A stretch of 64,000 nucleotides of DNA from Charina bottae. Its lineage: Eukaryota; Chordata; Lepidosauria; Squamata; Charinaidae. Under the pieces are notes generated by a model. That model searched no databases and had not been told where the DNA came from. It worked only from the letters and a program-made list of their open reading frames with translations. The stretch lies in contig JALMGJ010000004.1 of assembly GCA_023362775.1 (NCBI GenBank), forward strand, positions 79,536,798-79,600,797, written 5' to 3'. The stretch's first letter is position 1, and each line of letters starts with the position of its first letter. This document shows, in pieces, positions 1 to 12,168 of this stretch. The position numbers were made by a program, and so were the translations under genes.

Positions 1-663
1 TAACTTATGTGTATGTGTACTAGGTTCTTTGAAATGACTGTTATAAAACATTTACATGGTGGTGTAAATTTGCATGGAGCGTAGATAGCAAAGCTTTGTA
101 GAAAGAAAGGGGTGAGTGTAGGAGAAGTCTCATATAAATGTATATCTCCTTGCATTAAATTTGTGGAAGGTAGCATGTTTCCTCTATACAATCAGAGTAT
201 TTTAAATAATTTACCACGTATAGCTCTGTTCATGTTGTTGTTGATCTTGCAATACCAAAACTTAATTCCAAACTGTTCTAATAATAAAGCAGAAATTTAT
301 ATGAGACTTTGTACCCCAATAAAATAGCCTCAATTTTTTTAAAAAAGTATCAAATAACAAAGCATGTAAAACTGATTTTTTTTCAAAACTACAGATATTA
401 CCAGTTATATCTATAACAAGAACATTTTGTTTCAGTTGTTTTCTGCAAACCTGTTGTTTTATGCTAACCTGTTCAACCATTTTAGTTGTGAGGTCTCCAA
501 ACAGGCACCAAATTTAATAGAATATTTTTATATCAATCAAATATTTTTATATCATCGAAAATAGATTGTACAATAATAAATCTACTATATATAACAGTTT
601 AATCAATCTGGCATCTGTTAGGGAAATCTTACATATAATTTTTATTGATCAAGTTTATTTTAG
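1..663. other. Unique AT-rich sequence, no gene seen
   Basis: I see no repeat family or coding signal here. The short open frames lack splice context and recognisable protein. The right edge ends in a pyrimidine-rich stretch and an AG that could serve as the acceptor of the candidate exon at 664. Confidence 0.5.
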
Positions 664-843
664 GTATTTTATTCTCTTTGGTCTCCAAAAGTCCCAAATA
701 CAGGCTTCAGTATTTGCAAATTGAAAATTGAAAACAAATTTAATCACAGAATTCATTTTCTGTACGATGGAGGCAGAAATGATTTTGCTAGCACCTTACA
801 TACAGCACCAGATGATAGGTTTGCATACGTTGTATCTAAAAAG
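664..843 (+). CDS. Candidate internal coding exon of an unidentified host gene
   Basis: An open stretch of exactly 60 codons lies between a TTTTAG acceptor (ends 663) and a consensus GTAAGT donor (starts 844). Both boundaries fall in phase 0. The reading begins VFYSLWSPKVPNTGF and ends DDRFAYVVSKK, with a Gly/Asp/Arg-rich turn (YDGGRNDF) near residue 38. The composition looks like a folded globular or extracellular domain rather than translated AT-rich noise. I do not recognise the family. No neighbouring exon was found in the window, which would be normal in a gene with very long introns. A 180-bp open frame can arise by chance in such DNA, so the case rests on the combination of length, phase and splice sites. 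The gene would run on the plus strand. Confidence 0.42.
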
Positions 844-1287
844 GTAAGTTCATATATTACCTAGGTAGATAAAATGATTTCATATAATGCCCACATTGTA
901 AAAGAATGGATACTAGAACATTGCATCAAAAATAATTTTGTAGTAAATATTAACTTAATTTTCATTGTGCTCTGAAAATTATTGAGTTTTGGAAAATTTC
1001 ACTGGTATCTTAATTGTTAATATTGTTCTTATCAAAATGAGATACTTAGACAATTGCAATTTCTCTCATTCTAATCATGCAAGCTTGAAGAGCATTATTC
1101 TGTAGTTAAAGTGTGGCCTAGTCTACATAACTATCTAACTGGTCCTCTAGATTTGTTTACTATGCTGATTGGTGTCTGTGCTTCTCTGTATGCTTCTTCC
1201 TATCTCTTGTAGGAGATGTAGTTGAACACATTGGGAGAGTATCAGATTAGGTTTAGGAATGGGCTTAATTATGCAATAATTGCAGGT
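844..1287. other. Unique sequence, nothing recognised
   Basis: If the exon at 664-843 is real, this is the 5' part of an intron. No repeat family or coding frame was recognised. Confidence 0.5.
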
Positions 1288-1372
1288 TATTTTTATAATA
1301 AAGGCCCAGAGTTCCCCGTTGGGGGAGATGGGCGGTTATATAAATTTAATTAAATAAATAAATAAATAAATA
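1288..1372 (+). mobile_element. CR1-group LINE 3' tail
   Basis: The stretch has the characteristic squamate CR1-type 3' end: a CCCAGAG...GGGAGATGGGCGG...TATAAAT block followed by an (AAAT)n tail. Only the terminal 80 or so bases remain. The same signature recurs at 8925, 25130, 27080 and 32098. Confidence 0.7.
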
Positions 1373-2404
1373 AATATAATTATTAAATATAAGATTATTA
1401 CATCCTTTTCAATATTTCAATTGGCGGCCAATATAAAGTTGGACTGAACTTCTTTTGTGGAAGATGTATTATTATTTATTTTAATACGGTACAAGGGAAT
1501 GTTTGAAATACACCTAAATCCTATAACTCCATGATGACTAAAAGATCAGAACAAAGAACACTAATGTAAAGGAAAATTTCACTTGGTACAAGAGTGAATC
1601 TAATAGAACAATTTGTTTTCTGAAAAAAAATCAAGATTGAATCTAATGTCTAAATCTGTTAGTGGAGTATGTATGTATGTATGTATATAGTGAGAACACT
1701 TGAAATATATAACTTGACACTGGTTGAATAAAAGTGGAAAAAAGTAAGTTACTTTGATTTTTTGTCAGCCTGATGAACCTAAACCATAGTTTCACAGAGC
1801 TCAAAAACTGTGTGCTTTCTCCCTGGTTAAAGATTAAAAGCTGATATATTAAAACTGCATCAAGTTAATGCAAATGCATGGTGTTTATAGAAAATTATTG
1901 ACTTTTGCAGAATTGCCATATAATGTGTCTATCCTTCCTTCCTTTCACCAGCTTTACAACTAGTAAGAGAGAAATGGGAAATGCTAGTGTAAAATGAGTT
2001 GGGTTAGTATTAGTGAAGAAGAATGTACCTTTTAATATATTTAGTTTTACAAATGGAATATGAAAAATGTGTAATTGATCAATAAAAACATAAGAAAGAA
2101 CAACTTACCTTTTCAGATTTTGAACTTTCTTTTGAATATTTCTTTCCATCAGTTAAATGGCTTTACTAGAAGAATTAAAGTTAAACAATTATCTTAGTAG
2201 ATATACAATAGTTGGCTAATGATGATCAACTTCTTTTGGAGCAGTTCCTTGTTACTTTTATATTGAATTCACATTTGTCATTCTTTGTGTGGACTTACAC
2301 ATGAGAGACAGCAAAAAAACTCTGATATGAGAAGGAAATAAAATATGCATGCTGAGAAGATGTTATTTGCTAAGCCATGCAAGCTATCTTATTTCAATTA
2401 CCAT
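1373..2404. other. Unique sequence with a short ATGT microsatellite
   Basis: A short (ATGT)n run sits at about 1667-1687. Nothing else was recognised. Confidence 0.5.
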
Positions 2405-3515
2405 TCAGGTCAACATATGTGAGACCCTGTTCATTAAGTTGGGCTGTTTGGGATTGGGATTGTTGCTGTTGTACCAGCCTCTCTGCTGCATAACAGCATC
2501 CCTGCCTGAGCTCCTTGACTCCATTTCTGGGTTGGCGGTGGAGTTCCCCAGACTTATGGTCTTGGGGGACTTCAATATGCCTTCCCTGGGAGTGGGGTCT
2601 GAGATGGCTCAGGAGTTCATGGCCACCATGATGCCATGGGCACTGGATCTGGTATTCCTGTCAAAGCAGTGGCTATCTGATCTGCAATTGAGGGAACTTG
2701 TGGTATCCCCCTTGTCATGGTCAGATCATGCCCTGATTACCATGGGATTCCCTGGTGCCGCTATCCACTGCAGGGAGGTTGGACCCATTAGATTGTTCCA
2801 CCCCTGGTGACTGATGGACCTGGATGTGTTTCAGAGGGAGCTGGGGATTGTTCCTGCTGGTCTGATGCATGGTCCATGCAAAGCCTTGGTTGCCACTTGG
2901 AATAAGGGGGCAGCTGAGGCTTTGGATCAGATAATGCCCATGTGATCTTTCCTGGGGGTTGTTGTATGAGTGGGTTCTAGCAGTGGTGAATTCTTTTTTG
3001 AGTGAGGGGGTTGTTCCTTTACCTCTTACTCAGGCTTTATTCCCTCCCTCCTCAAGATGCCATCGCTGGACCCCACAATACTGGACAATTTTTGTCCAGT
3101 ATCCAACCCCCTCCCCCTTTTGGGGGGAAGGTGATTGAGAAGGAGGTTGTGCAGCAGCTTCAGAGGACCTTGGATGAAGCAGATTATCTGGATCCTTTTC
3201 AGTTAGGATTCAGACCTAGATATGGAATGGAAATGGCATTGGTCATACTTCTGGATGATCTCTGGTGTGGGCGGGATAGTGGCAGTGCATCCATCCTTGC
3301 CTTACTTGACCTCTCGGCAGCTTTCGATACCATTGACAATGGAATCCTTCTGGATCGACTCAGAGGATTTGGGGGTGGGTGGCACGGTGTTGTTCTGGTT
3401 CATCTACTTTCTCTGGGATTGATTCCACTCAGTGGTGATCTGTTGTATGCCACCCAGAGTTACTTGTTTTGTGAGATGGGTGGCTATATAAATTAGACAA
3501 ATACATACATAAATA
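2405..3515 (+). pseudogene. CR1-group LINE remnant, endonuclease and RT pieces
   Basis: Two degraded protein pieces of one LINE lie in order on the plus strand. At 2430-2810 the endonuclease is recognised by VLGDFNMPSL and a later SWSDHALI block. At 3125-3420 the reverse transcriptase shows KVIEKEVVQQLQRTLDEADY, then LDPFQLGFRPRYGME and LDLSAAFDTIDNGILLDRL. These match the better-preserved minus-strand copy at 25067-27010 almost word for word. The region between the two pieces and the RT catalytic half are deleted. The end shows the GAGATGGGTGGCTATATAAAT tail signature. There are many stops and frame changes, so it cannot be functional. Confidence 0.85.
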
Positions 3516-3750
3516 AATTCTCCCTGTTTCTCCTAGTGTTGTGCCTTTGAAACATTCACAGTTAATTAGATGTTAAGCATATTGTTATCCATCATGTCCT
3601 GTGTTTTAAGATGATGATGATGATGATGACAACACATCATGGCTGTAATATGCAGGTTGGGAGGTTGAACTTTTAGTATTCATCCTGATGAAATTTACTT
3701 CATTTCCATGTCTACTCTTAGCAACTAAAGGTTTGCTAATAGGATCCTTC

Positions 3751-4215
3751 TGTCAGGATGTGACCTCCTGCCATCATAAGGGTTAAGAGGGTTAGAGTGG
3801 TAGAGGTTTAGGAATGGGACTTGTAGTAGTTGTATTAGTAAGCAATTAGGCTTGGGAAGGAAAGGGGGTGAAGGCGAGCTGAGCATCTGCAAGGTCAACG
3901 GTGTGAGCTATCAGTGCTTGTCTGGAATGTGGACAAGGGGGGAGAGCTGCCAGAAGGTGGAATGGAATTTACAGTTTGTTAGTTAAACAAGAAAGGGTTT
4001 TTTTCCCCCCGGTTGATGTTATGGGAATGGTTGAAGCCGTTAGGAGGGGTGAGTACTGTAGGTGCGATTTTAAGTTAGCTTTTCCACGCGCTTTTCTTCA
4101 GACTGAGCTTTGCCTTGGAAGTGATAACTTGCATTAATAAAGAATTCTTTTATATCCATTAATGGCTTGTAATAAGAGTCTCTATGTTAATGACTAAAGT
4201 ATCAGAACCATCACA
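3751..4215 (+). mobile_element. Solo LTR with 5-bp target duplication
   Basis: A 465-bp unit starts TGTCAGGATGTGACC and ends AGAACCATCACA. It is flanked by a direct CCTTC repeat (3746-3750 and 4216-4220). An AATAAA polyadenylation signal lies near 4137. No internal retroviral or Ty3-type sequence is adjacent, so the copy is a solo LTR left by LTR-LTR recombination. The parent family was not identified; orientation follows the AATAAA. Confidence 0.72.
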
Positions 4216-7200
4216 CCTTCCTTCAAATGGCTAATAATTACTAGATGAGCCTTTTCTTTGGAATTAAACTGCATAAGGAAATCAGTAGGTTTTTTTTCTT
4301 GTTTTCCTGTACAAAATGGTCCTTTATCTCTTGTTTCAGAAGCACAGATTTGATTGCAAGTAATGATGCACTTAGTGTTATGCTTAGTTTTTCCTTATGT
4401 ATTTAGTCTTGGCTTCCTGCTCAGGTGAATATAGGCTGACTAGAAGGGCAGGTCTCATAACTCTTTATGTAGAAGATCATAGGGGGTGTCCTTAATTTAT
4501 TCAGGTACCCAGCAGAATTGAAGCACTTTGGCCATTCAGTCATTGAAAACTCCCTCTTTAGTAATTTGAAAGTTCAGATTTTTCAATTTGTCATTTGGCT
4601 CTTACACAAATGTGTCACAATCTCATTAAGTTTCTGCCACTGGACTTTATTGCTTTAATAATTTGTTGCAATATTTATGAAGTGCTGTGATGGATTATTA
4701 GTTGTATCATATTATCCATCACAGATCAGATTACATTATGAAACAATGAATCAATCACATTTTTCTTTTAAAAATGTCAAAACAAAGATTATAATTTAAG
4801 ATATGGGTAAGATTATTTTAAAAATGAGTTTAACTAGTAGAGTATTTTTTGTTGTTCCAAGAATAAATACAAATCTGTATGTTGTCTGAAATAGCAAACT
4901 TTATAAAGGTCTATATGTTTTTTTTTATTACAGACTATCTTGTAATGGAAATTCCTCAGGAAGGCACTGTTTGACTGATTGATTGCTTTTATATACTATC
5001 TTTCTTACATTATAGAATTAAACATGACATATTTACATAAAAGTACTTATAGGCCACAATATATCACCTCATATGCAAACTGAGACTTAATTATTTCAGA
5101 AAGCCTGCTGATTTCAAACAATGCCTACAATTATAATGTTGCCTGTTTCCTGGCTTTTCCCCAAATAATATTAACATAAATTACTACTTTCTGTTACTGG
5201 ACAGTAACCACAGATTCCTACTGTGGCTAACCGTGTCTGTAATTCTTAGCTGGTTTACAGCCAATTGAGAAGGCTGTTATAAACACTCCTGTGAAGTCAG
5301 TTGGGGGAAGATACTATTTATATAAGGTAACCTGGTGAGCTTCATGATCAGAGATTATTTCAACCTTACCTAATACTGTAGAGTACTGATTTAGTACTAT
5401 TTTGTATGACCAATATGGCAACTAATACCAATATAATTAAAAACAAGATATACAATTCTATAATGATTAAAGCTGGCTGAGAAAGAGACTAGCTTTATAT
5501 GTAACTTTGGCAATAAATATATTTATATGAAGCAAATTATCATTTTGTTAAATTGATATAGCTATTAAAGATTTAAATAAAACAGTTGATACTAAGAAAT
5601 TAGAATAAATTCTATACACTGACAGAAGAATTTGAAACATTAAATTTATATGCCAGTTGATACATTTTATATATATTATTATACTATAGAAGCACATTGT
5701 ATATCTGAAAGTAATAAATGAGTTTATGGCAGGACCTCTATAATAGGTGAAATAAAAAGTTAAATGAATATCAAAAGCAGTCATATGTTAACTCTTATTA
5801 CTGCAGACTTAAATTTTGTTACTGAGCTCATATGCTTTACCATAGGGCTTTGTTATAGTTACTGAACTTGTATACTTTATATACTTTTTTTCCTCCTTAT
5901 TTTAAATTAAGTAGAGAAATGCTCCAAATAGTAAAATGGCTGTGCCTTTCTGAATGGAACACCTAAATAATTTCTACATTTACAACTGTTTTTATATCCT
6001 TTCATGTGACATTTGTGTGCATAGTATTATAGTACTAAATTGCAAAATATTAAAATGCATTATGAAGTATCCATGCAGAGTCAGCATAAACCATAAGGTC
6101 TTCATGATCATAGTATTCACTTGCCTAGAACTAGTGTACTATTAGATGGCCTCAGACATGGGCTCTGGATAAAGTCTCTAAGCTGTGCTTTCCTGTGTTG
6201 CTCTCTAGCAGATAACTGTATACATATTTCTATTTAAACTTGTCCCAATAATTTAGAATATCCTTTGCTAAATAAACATGCTAGAAGGAACTGTGAGTTA
6301 GTAATTTCTTTTGGCTCACCAAGGTCCATGTAGTTTAGAAGTTAGGTTGGTGTATGTTGCTTTGGTTCTTTCCACTGCAGTATAGTGTTATTAGTGACAG
6401 AGGATAGAGTTACCAAAATCCTCAGATAGGTGGTTAGGAATGTGGGGGTTCTGAAATGTTAGTAACAGAAAAACCCAAGCAGCGTTTTATTTAGTTTAGC
6501 AGAGTAGAAAGCGTCCAGCAATAAACTTGCACAGAAAGGCTTATTTTTATGGTTCAGAGAAATAAAGACTCTTCACACATTTAGTCAGTGTAAAAAGGAA
6601 AATAAAGATTGCTTACATTTTTATTCATAGATCTTGTTACAAAGCAGTTTCATTGGAGAAATGGTCCTATTTGTGTGAGCAAGAAGTTCTGACGAAGCCT
6701 ACATGCTTCTAATGTAGACAACCTGAATGGAAGTAAGAAAAGCTACGAGGAGGAAAGAATTCCCCTCATGCCTCGTTCAGGTCCATGGAGAGAAGAGGAA
6801 AGAGGAAACAGGAAACTGGGATTCAAGACCCTCCCACACAAAGCAACAAAGCTAGGTTGCAGCAGAGCTGCCCCTCCCTTGTGTTTGTGTAAGACAGGCT
6901 TGGTTGAAACCCCATATTTCCAACAAGGAATTCAAGTGCTCTGGTATGAAACCAAAAATAATCCCTAATTAGAAGTATGGCTATTCTGGGTAGGTCTTGG
7001 ACACTCTGGAGAGCTTGATATTAGGCAGTTTGCTTGCAGGGACTCATATGTAGAGAGACTTTATCTTGAGACAAACAAATAAATGGATTTCTAAGGCCAC
7101 CAACTCAACAACTGGGGAGCTTACAAGAATTAAAATAATTCTTTAATTAATCAAATAATTAAAAGCAATAAAAGCCAAATATTAAACAACAATTATGAGG

Positions 7201-7529
7201 TAGTAGAAGAGAAAACAAAACTACTATACTGTCAGCTGCTCCAGACAGGCAAGTTCAGGAAACAGGAGTCACTAGGAGTCTTGAAATATATTCTAATATA
7301 GTTAGGTTATTATAATAGAGTTTTGAAAGCCTGTCAAGGCCAATCTCTACTTCAACTTATTCTTAATACAATCAAGACAGAGTTGTTTTGAATACTTTCT
7401 TATGCTTTCTACTTTCTCAGGACTCAAATATATTTTCTGTAACGGCCTGACATTTTGCTCTCCTTTTTCTAAGCCAAATCAACTTTTCATCTCATATTCT
7501 TAACTACCAGGACCATCTGTGCAAAAGTG
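4216..7529. other. Mostly unique sequence, no gene recognised
   Basis: About 3.3 kb of AT-rich DNA with only short spurious open frames. I found no splice-flanked frame or repeat family that I could name. Confidence 0.5.
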
Positions 7530-8165
7530 TTCCTGGCCACTGCTGCCACTTGCTCTTCAGACAGGAGCTGTGAATTCAGGAGGGTCCCAAATTGCACACC
7601 AAGTCTGTCTGGGAAAGTGCTACCCCATCCAAGACTAAACATTGAAGATTTCCAGAGTTGAATTGCTTATGTACACATAGCCTAAGTCTTTCTAGTGTTG
7701 AATCTAGCCTGTTTGTCCCATCAGGACCCTGATAGCCTGCAGGCATTACAACAGAACCTTGACAGTATCACTAGTACTAAATAGTACTAAATCGCCAGTG
7801 AGGACTGAGGTATACAACTGAATATCAAGAGCATGTTGAGGGAAACTCTGCCAAGGAATGATATCATGTAGATGTTAGGCAGGAGTGGCAAGAGTAGTGT
7901 GCTGTGAGGAACTCCATATTGCAGAGGCCTTGGGTTTGATCTCTTCCCTTTTCAACATCAACTGGAGACAACTACAAAGACAGGACAACCATGGCAACAC
8001 CATTCTTCCCACAATTCTCATATCCAGTCCAGAAGTATACCATGTTCAATGGTATCCAAATCCTCTGAGAAATCAAGATGGGCCAGGATAGTTCTTCACT
8101 CCCATCCTGGCACCACATGGCTCATCTACAAGTGTGATCAATACAATCCCATTTCCAAAACAGAA
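7530..8165 (-). mobile_element. CR1-group LINE fragment
   Basis: It aligns by eye with the minus-strand CR1 at 25838-26420. Shared landmarks are the CACTTGCTCTTC block near 7549, TTTCATGTAGATGTT-like sequence near 7865, and the ACCATG(T/G)TC(A/G)ATGGTATC block near 8040. It corresponds to part of the reverse transcriptase and downstream coding region. It is heavily mutated with no usable frame. Confidence 0.75.
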
Positions 8166-8224
8166 GATTGGAGACTATTTGGAAATTATTTAATATGAGG
8201 CTAGGGATGGCTTCAAGTCAGGTG

Positions 8225-8860
8225 AGCTATCCCTTCGCACAAGGATAAATTCACCACTGATTGCACCCAATCACATACCATATCTTGGGAGGTCTTCATC
8301 AACCATGGAATTCTTGAATCAATTACAAAGACCCAGTGGGCTTTTCCAACATGCCAGTATTAAAACTGAATGGAAAAGTAAGGCTGTGTGGAGATTATAA
8401 GTGCACTGTAAATAAGGTATTTAAACAGCATCCATATCCAGTGCTGTAATCAATCAACTCTTGTTCTTCTTTCTGAGGAGAACATCTTTGCAAAACCTGA
8501 GGTAGGCCAAGCTTACCAGCGAGTATATGTTGATCATGGAAAAGCAGGTCTCCAAACTGTCACCCATCTCAGGGCATATTGAGTTACTGTATGTGTCTCC
8601 TTTTGGAATCTCTGTGGCCCTGGAATATTCCAACAATTCATGAAAACTCTACTTTCTGGTATCACAGATGTTGTGCCATACTTTGATGATGTCCTGATTA
8701 TGGGCTTAATAGTGAAGGAACTTGCTGCTAGATTCAGAAAATTCTGCACTATTTTGATAGATTTGGTACTCATTTTGAAAAAGAAAAGTATAAAATCAGA
8801 ACTTCCAAAGTCACACTTTTATGTTTCCATATTAATGCTTCAGGCATCCACTCAACCTGA
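8225..8860 (+). pseudogene. Decayed Ty3/gypsy pol fragment (RT region)
   Basis: Broken plus-strand frames match the reverse transcriptase of the squamate Ty3/gypsy lineage often annotated as K02A2.6-like. Visible motifs are NGKVRLCGDYKCTVNK near 8365, then HPYPVL, and the catalytic neighbourhood VVPYFDDVLI near 8670, followed by an EELAARFR-like helix. The intervening frame is closed by stops and shifts. It is a different lineage from the chromovirus at 37606. No LTR was found next to it. Confidence 0.75.
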
Positions 8861-8924
8861 GATAAAGTACAAGCAATCCATCAAGATTCTACTAAAACAA
8901 AAAGGGATCTTTGGGGCACAAGCT

Positions 8925-8985
8925 AAAACCGCCCAGGGTCCCTTCTTGTGGGGGAGATGGGCGGGATATAAATGTGACAAATAAC
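8925..8985 (+). mobile_element. CR1-type 3' tail
   Basis: It carries the ACCGCCCAGGGTCCC...GGGGGAGATGGGCGGGATATAAAT signature of the CR1-like 3' end. It is a short tail-only fragment. Confidence 0.65.
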
Positions 8986-8988
8986 CAA

Positions 8989-9030
8989 AACAAAACAAAA
9001 CAAAACAAAACAAAACAAAACAAAACAAAA
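8989..9030 (+). repeat. (AAAAC)n microsatellite
   Basis: About eight tandem AAAAC units, probably grown from the adjacent CR1-type tail. Confidence 0.9.
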
Positions 9031-9136
9031 TCTTGACTGTGTCTAACCAGAACTAACTGAGGATTAGTTTATAAAAGAAAATAAAAACCAATAACATGCT
9101 TTAGATACTGCTCTTTGTTGTTGTTCAGTCGTTTAG

Positions 9137-10120
9137 TCATGTCCGACTCTTTGTGACCTCATGGACCATAGCACGCCAGGCCTTCCTCTCCTCCACTGTC
9201 ACCCGGAGTTTACTCAAATTCATGTTCATTACATCGGTGATGCTATCTAACCATCTCATCCTCTGCCGTCCCCTTCTCCTCTTGCCTTCAGTCTTTCCCA
9301 GCATCAGGGTCTTTTCCAGTGAGTCCTCTCTTCGCATTAGGTGGCCAAACTATTTGAGCTTCAGCTTCAGCATCTGTCCTTCCAATGAGCAGTCAGGATT
9401 GATTTCCTTTCAGCAGTCAGAATTGATTTTGAAAGCATCAATTCTTTGGCGCTCAGCCTTCCTTATGGTCCAACTCTCACAGCCATACATTACTACTGGG
9501 AAAAACATTGCTTTAACTATACGGACCTATGTCGGCAAGGTGATGTCTCTGCTTTTGAATATGCTGTCTAGCTTTGGCATAGCTTTCCTCCCAAGGAGCA
9601 AGCGTCTTTTAATTTCATGGCTGCAGTCACCGTCTGTGGTGATCTTGGAGCCCAAGAAAATAAAATCTGTCACTGCTTCCATTTCTTCCCCCTCTATTTG
9701 CCAGGAAGTGATGGGACCAGATGCCATGATCTGAATTTTTTTAATGTTGAGTTTCAAGCCAGCTTTTGCACTCTCCTCTTTCACCCTCATCAAGAGGCTC
9801 TTTACTTCTTCACTTTCTGCCATTAGGGTGGTATCGTCTGCATATCTGAGGTGGTTGATATTTCTCCCGGCAATCTTAACTCCGGCTTGTGATTCATCCA
9901 GCCCAGCATTTCTCATGATGTACTCTGCATATAAGTTAAATAAGCAGGGTGATAATATACAGCCTTGTCGTACCCCTTTCCCAATTTTGAACCAGTCGGT
10001 TCTTCCATGTCCGGTTCTAACTGTTGCTTCTTGACCCGCATACAGGTTTCTCAGGAGACAGGTAAGGTGATCTGGTACTCCCATCTCTTTAAGAATTTGC
10101 CACAGTTTGTTGTGACCCAC
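9137..10120 (-). pseudogene. BovB reverse transcriptase catalytic half and C-terminus
   Basis: The frame 10120-9527 carries the RT palm: VRQGCILSPCLFNLYAEYIM and the catalytic HLRYADDTTLMAES (YADD box), then the thumb GLKLNIKKIQIMASGPITSW. It stops at about 9527 after SRDITLPT. The C-terminal piece (9337-9137) contains MRREDSLEKTLMLGKTEGKR and RRGRQRMRWLDSIT, typical of the BovB tail. The key residues of the palm are present, but the stop, a degraded stretch at about 9340-9480 and the upstream shift disable it. Confidence 0.9.
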
Positions 10121-11172
10121 ACAATGAAAGGCTTTAGCGTAGTCAATGAAGCAGAAGTACAGTAGATGTTTTTCTGGAACTCTCTTGCTTTTTCCATGAT
10201 CCAGCGAATATTGGCAATCTGACCTCTAGTTCCTCTGCCTCTTCGAAACCCAGCTTGCACTTCTGGTAGTTCTCGGTTCACATACTGCTGAAGCCTAGCT
10301 TGTAGGATTTTGAGCATAACCTTGCTAGCATGTGAAATGAGTGCAATTGTACGGTAGTTTGAACATTCTTTGGCATTGCCCTTCTTTGGAATTGGAACAT
10401 AAACTGACCTTTTCCAATCCTGTGGCCACTGTTGAGTTTTCCAAATTTGTTGGCATATTGAGTGCAGCACTTTAACAGCATCATCTTTTAAGATTTTAAA
10501 TAACTCAGCTGGGATACTGTCTTCTCCACTAGCTTTGTTGTTAGTAATGCTTCCTAAGGCCCACTTGACTTCACTCTCTAGGATGTCTGGCTCAAGGTCA
10601 GTGACCACACCATCGTATTTATCAGGGATATTAAGATCTTTCTTGTATAGTTCTTCTGTGTATTCTTGCCACCTCTTCTTAATCTCTTCTGCTTCTGTTA
10701 TGTCCCTGCCTTTTTTGTCCTTTATCATGCCCATCTTTGCACAAAACGTTCCCTTGATATCTCCAATTTTCTTGAAGAGATCTCTAGTCTTCCCCATTCT
10801 ATTGTTTTCCTCGATTTCTTTGTATTGTTCATTTAAGAAGGCCTTCTTATCTCTCCTTGCTATTCTCTGGAAATCTGCATTCAGTTGGTTATATCTTTCC
10901 CTTTCTCCTTTGCCTTTTGCTTCCCTTCTTTCCTCAGCTATTTGTAAAGCCTCATCAGTCAGCCGCTTTGCTTTCTTGCATTTCTTTTTCTTTGGGATGG
11001 TTTTAGTTGCTGCCTCCTGTACAATGTTACGAACCTCCATCCATAGTTCTTCAGGCACTCTGTCTACCAGATCTAATCCTTTAAATCTATTCCTCACCTC
11101 CACTGTATATTCATAAGAGATATGATTTAGGTCATACCTGATTGGTCTAGTGGTTTTCTCTACGTTCTTCAA
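10051..11172 (-). pseudogene. BovB linker and N-terminal half of reverse transcriptase
   Basis: A 373-codon frame continues the endonuclease frame. It contains a basic linker (KKKKCKKAKRLTDEALQIAEERREAK), then RT fingers: ASGEDSIPAELFKILKDDAV, PIPKKGNAKECSNYRTIAL and QAGFRRGRGTRGQIANIRW. Its last 45 or so residues are out of frame; the true RT frame resumes in the next segment, so a one-base indel lies close to 10130-10160. Confidence 0.9.
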
Positions 11173-11259
11173 TTTTAGCCTAAATTTTGCGATAAGAAGC
11201 TCATGATCTGAGCCACAGTCAGCTCCAGGTCTTGTTTTTGCTGATTGTATACAGCTTCT

Positions 11260-12168
11260 CTATCTTTGGCTGCAAAGTATATAATCAATCTGATTTCGGT
11301 ATTGACCATCTGGTGATGTCCATGTGTAGAGTCGTCTCTTGTGTTGTTGGAAAAGAGTGTTTGCTATGACCAGCATGTTCTCTTGACAAAACTCTATTAG
11401 CCTTTGCCCTTCTTCATTTTGTACTCCGAGGCCGAACTTGCCTGTTATTCCGGTTATTTTTTGACTTCCTACTTTAGCATTCCAGTCCCCTATGATGAAA
11501 AGGACATCTTTTTTTGGTGTTAGTTCTAGAAGGTGTTGTAGGTCTTCATAGAACCGGTCAACGTCAGCTTCTTCGGCATCACTGGTTGGGGCATAGACTT
11601 GGATTACTGTGATGTTGAATGGTTTGCCTTGGATTCGAACTGAAAGCATTCTGTCATTTTTGAGGTTGTACCCCAGTACTGCCTTTCCCACTCTTTTATT
11701 GACTATGAGAGCTACTCCATTTCTTCTAAGGGATTCTTGCCCACAGTAGTATATATAATGGTCTCCTGAATTAAATTCGCCCATTCCTGTCCATTTTAGT
11801 TTGCTGATTCCCAAGATGTCAATGTTCAATCTTGTCATCTCATGTTTGACCACATCCAGCTTACCTTGATTCATAGATCTTACATTCCAGGTTCCTATGC
11901 AATATTGTTCTTTACAGCATCGGACTTTCCTTCCACTTCCAGACACATCCACAACTGAGCGTCCTTTCAGCTTTGGCCCAGCCGCTTCACTCTTTCTGGA
12001 GCTACTCGGAATTGCTCTCCGCTCTTCCCCAGTAGCATTTTGGACACCTTCCGAACTGAGGGACTCATCTTCCGGCGTCATATCTTTTAGCCTTTTGATA
12101 CTGTCCATGGGTTTTCTTGGCAAGGATACTGGAGTGGTTTGCCATTCCCTCCTCCAGTTTTGGACCAC
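11260..12168 (-). pseudogene. BovB endonuclease region (5' part of ORF)
   Basis: This 302-codon frame holds an exonuclease-endonuclease-phosphatase fold endonuclease, which nicks target DNA to prime reverse transcription. Visible motifs in order are GTWNVRSMNQGK (about residue 92), the LGISKLKWTG block, VIQVYAPTSDAEEAD (about 190), FIIGDWNAKVG (about 225) and the C-terminal QIDYILCS (about 294). About 90 N-terminal residues precede the nuclease domain. The frame closes at TAG 11257-11259; the same frame then continues into DCGSDHELLIAKFRL, the missing SDH catalytic block, so one nonsense change separates the two halves. Confidence 0.9.
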
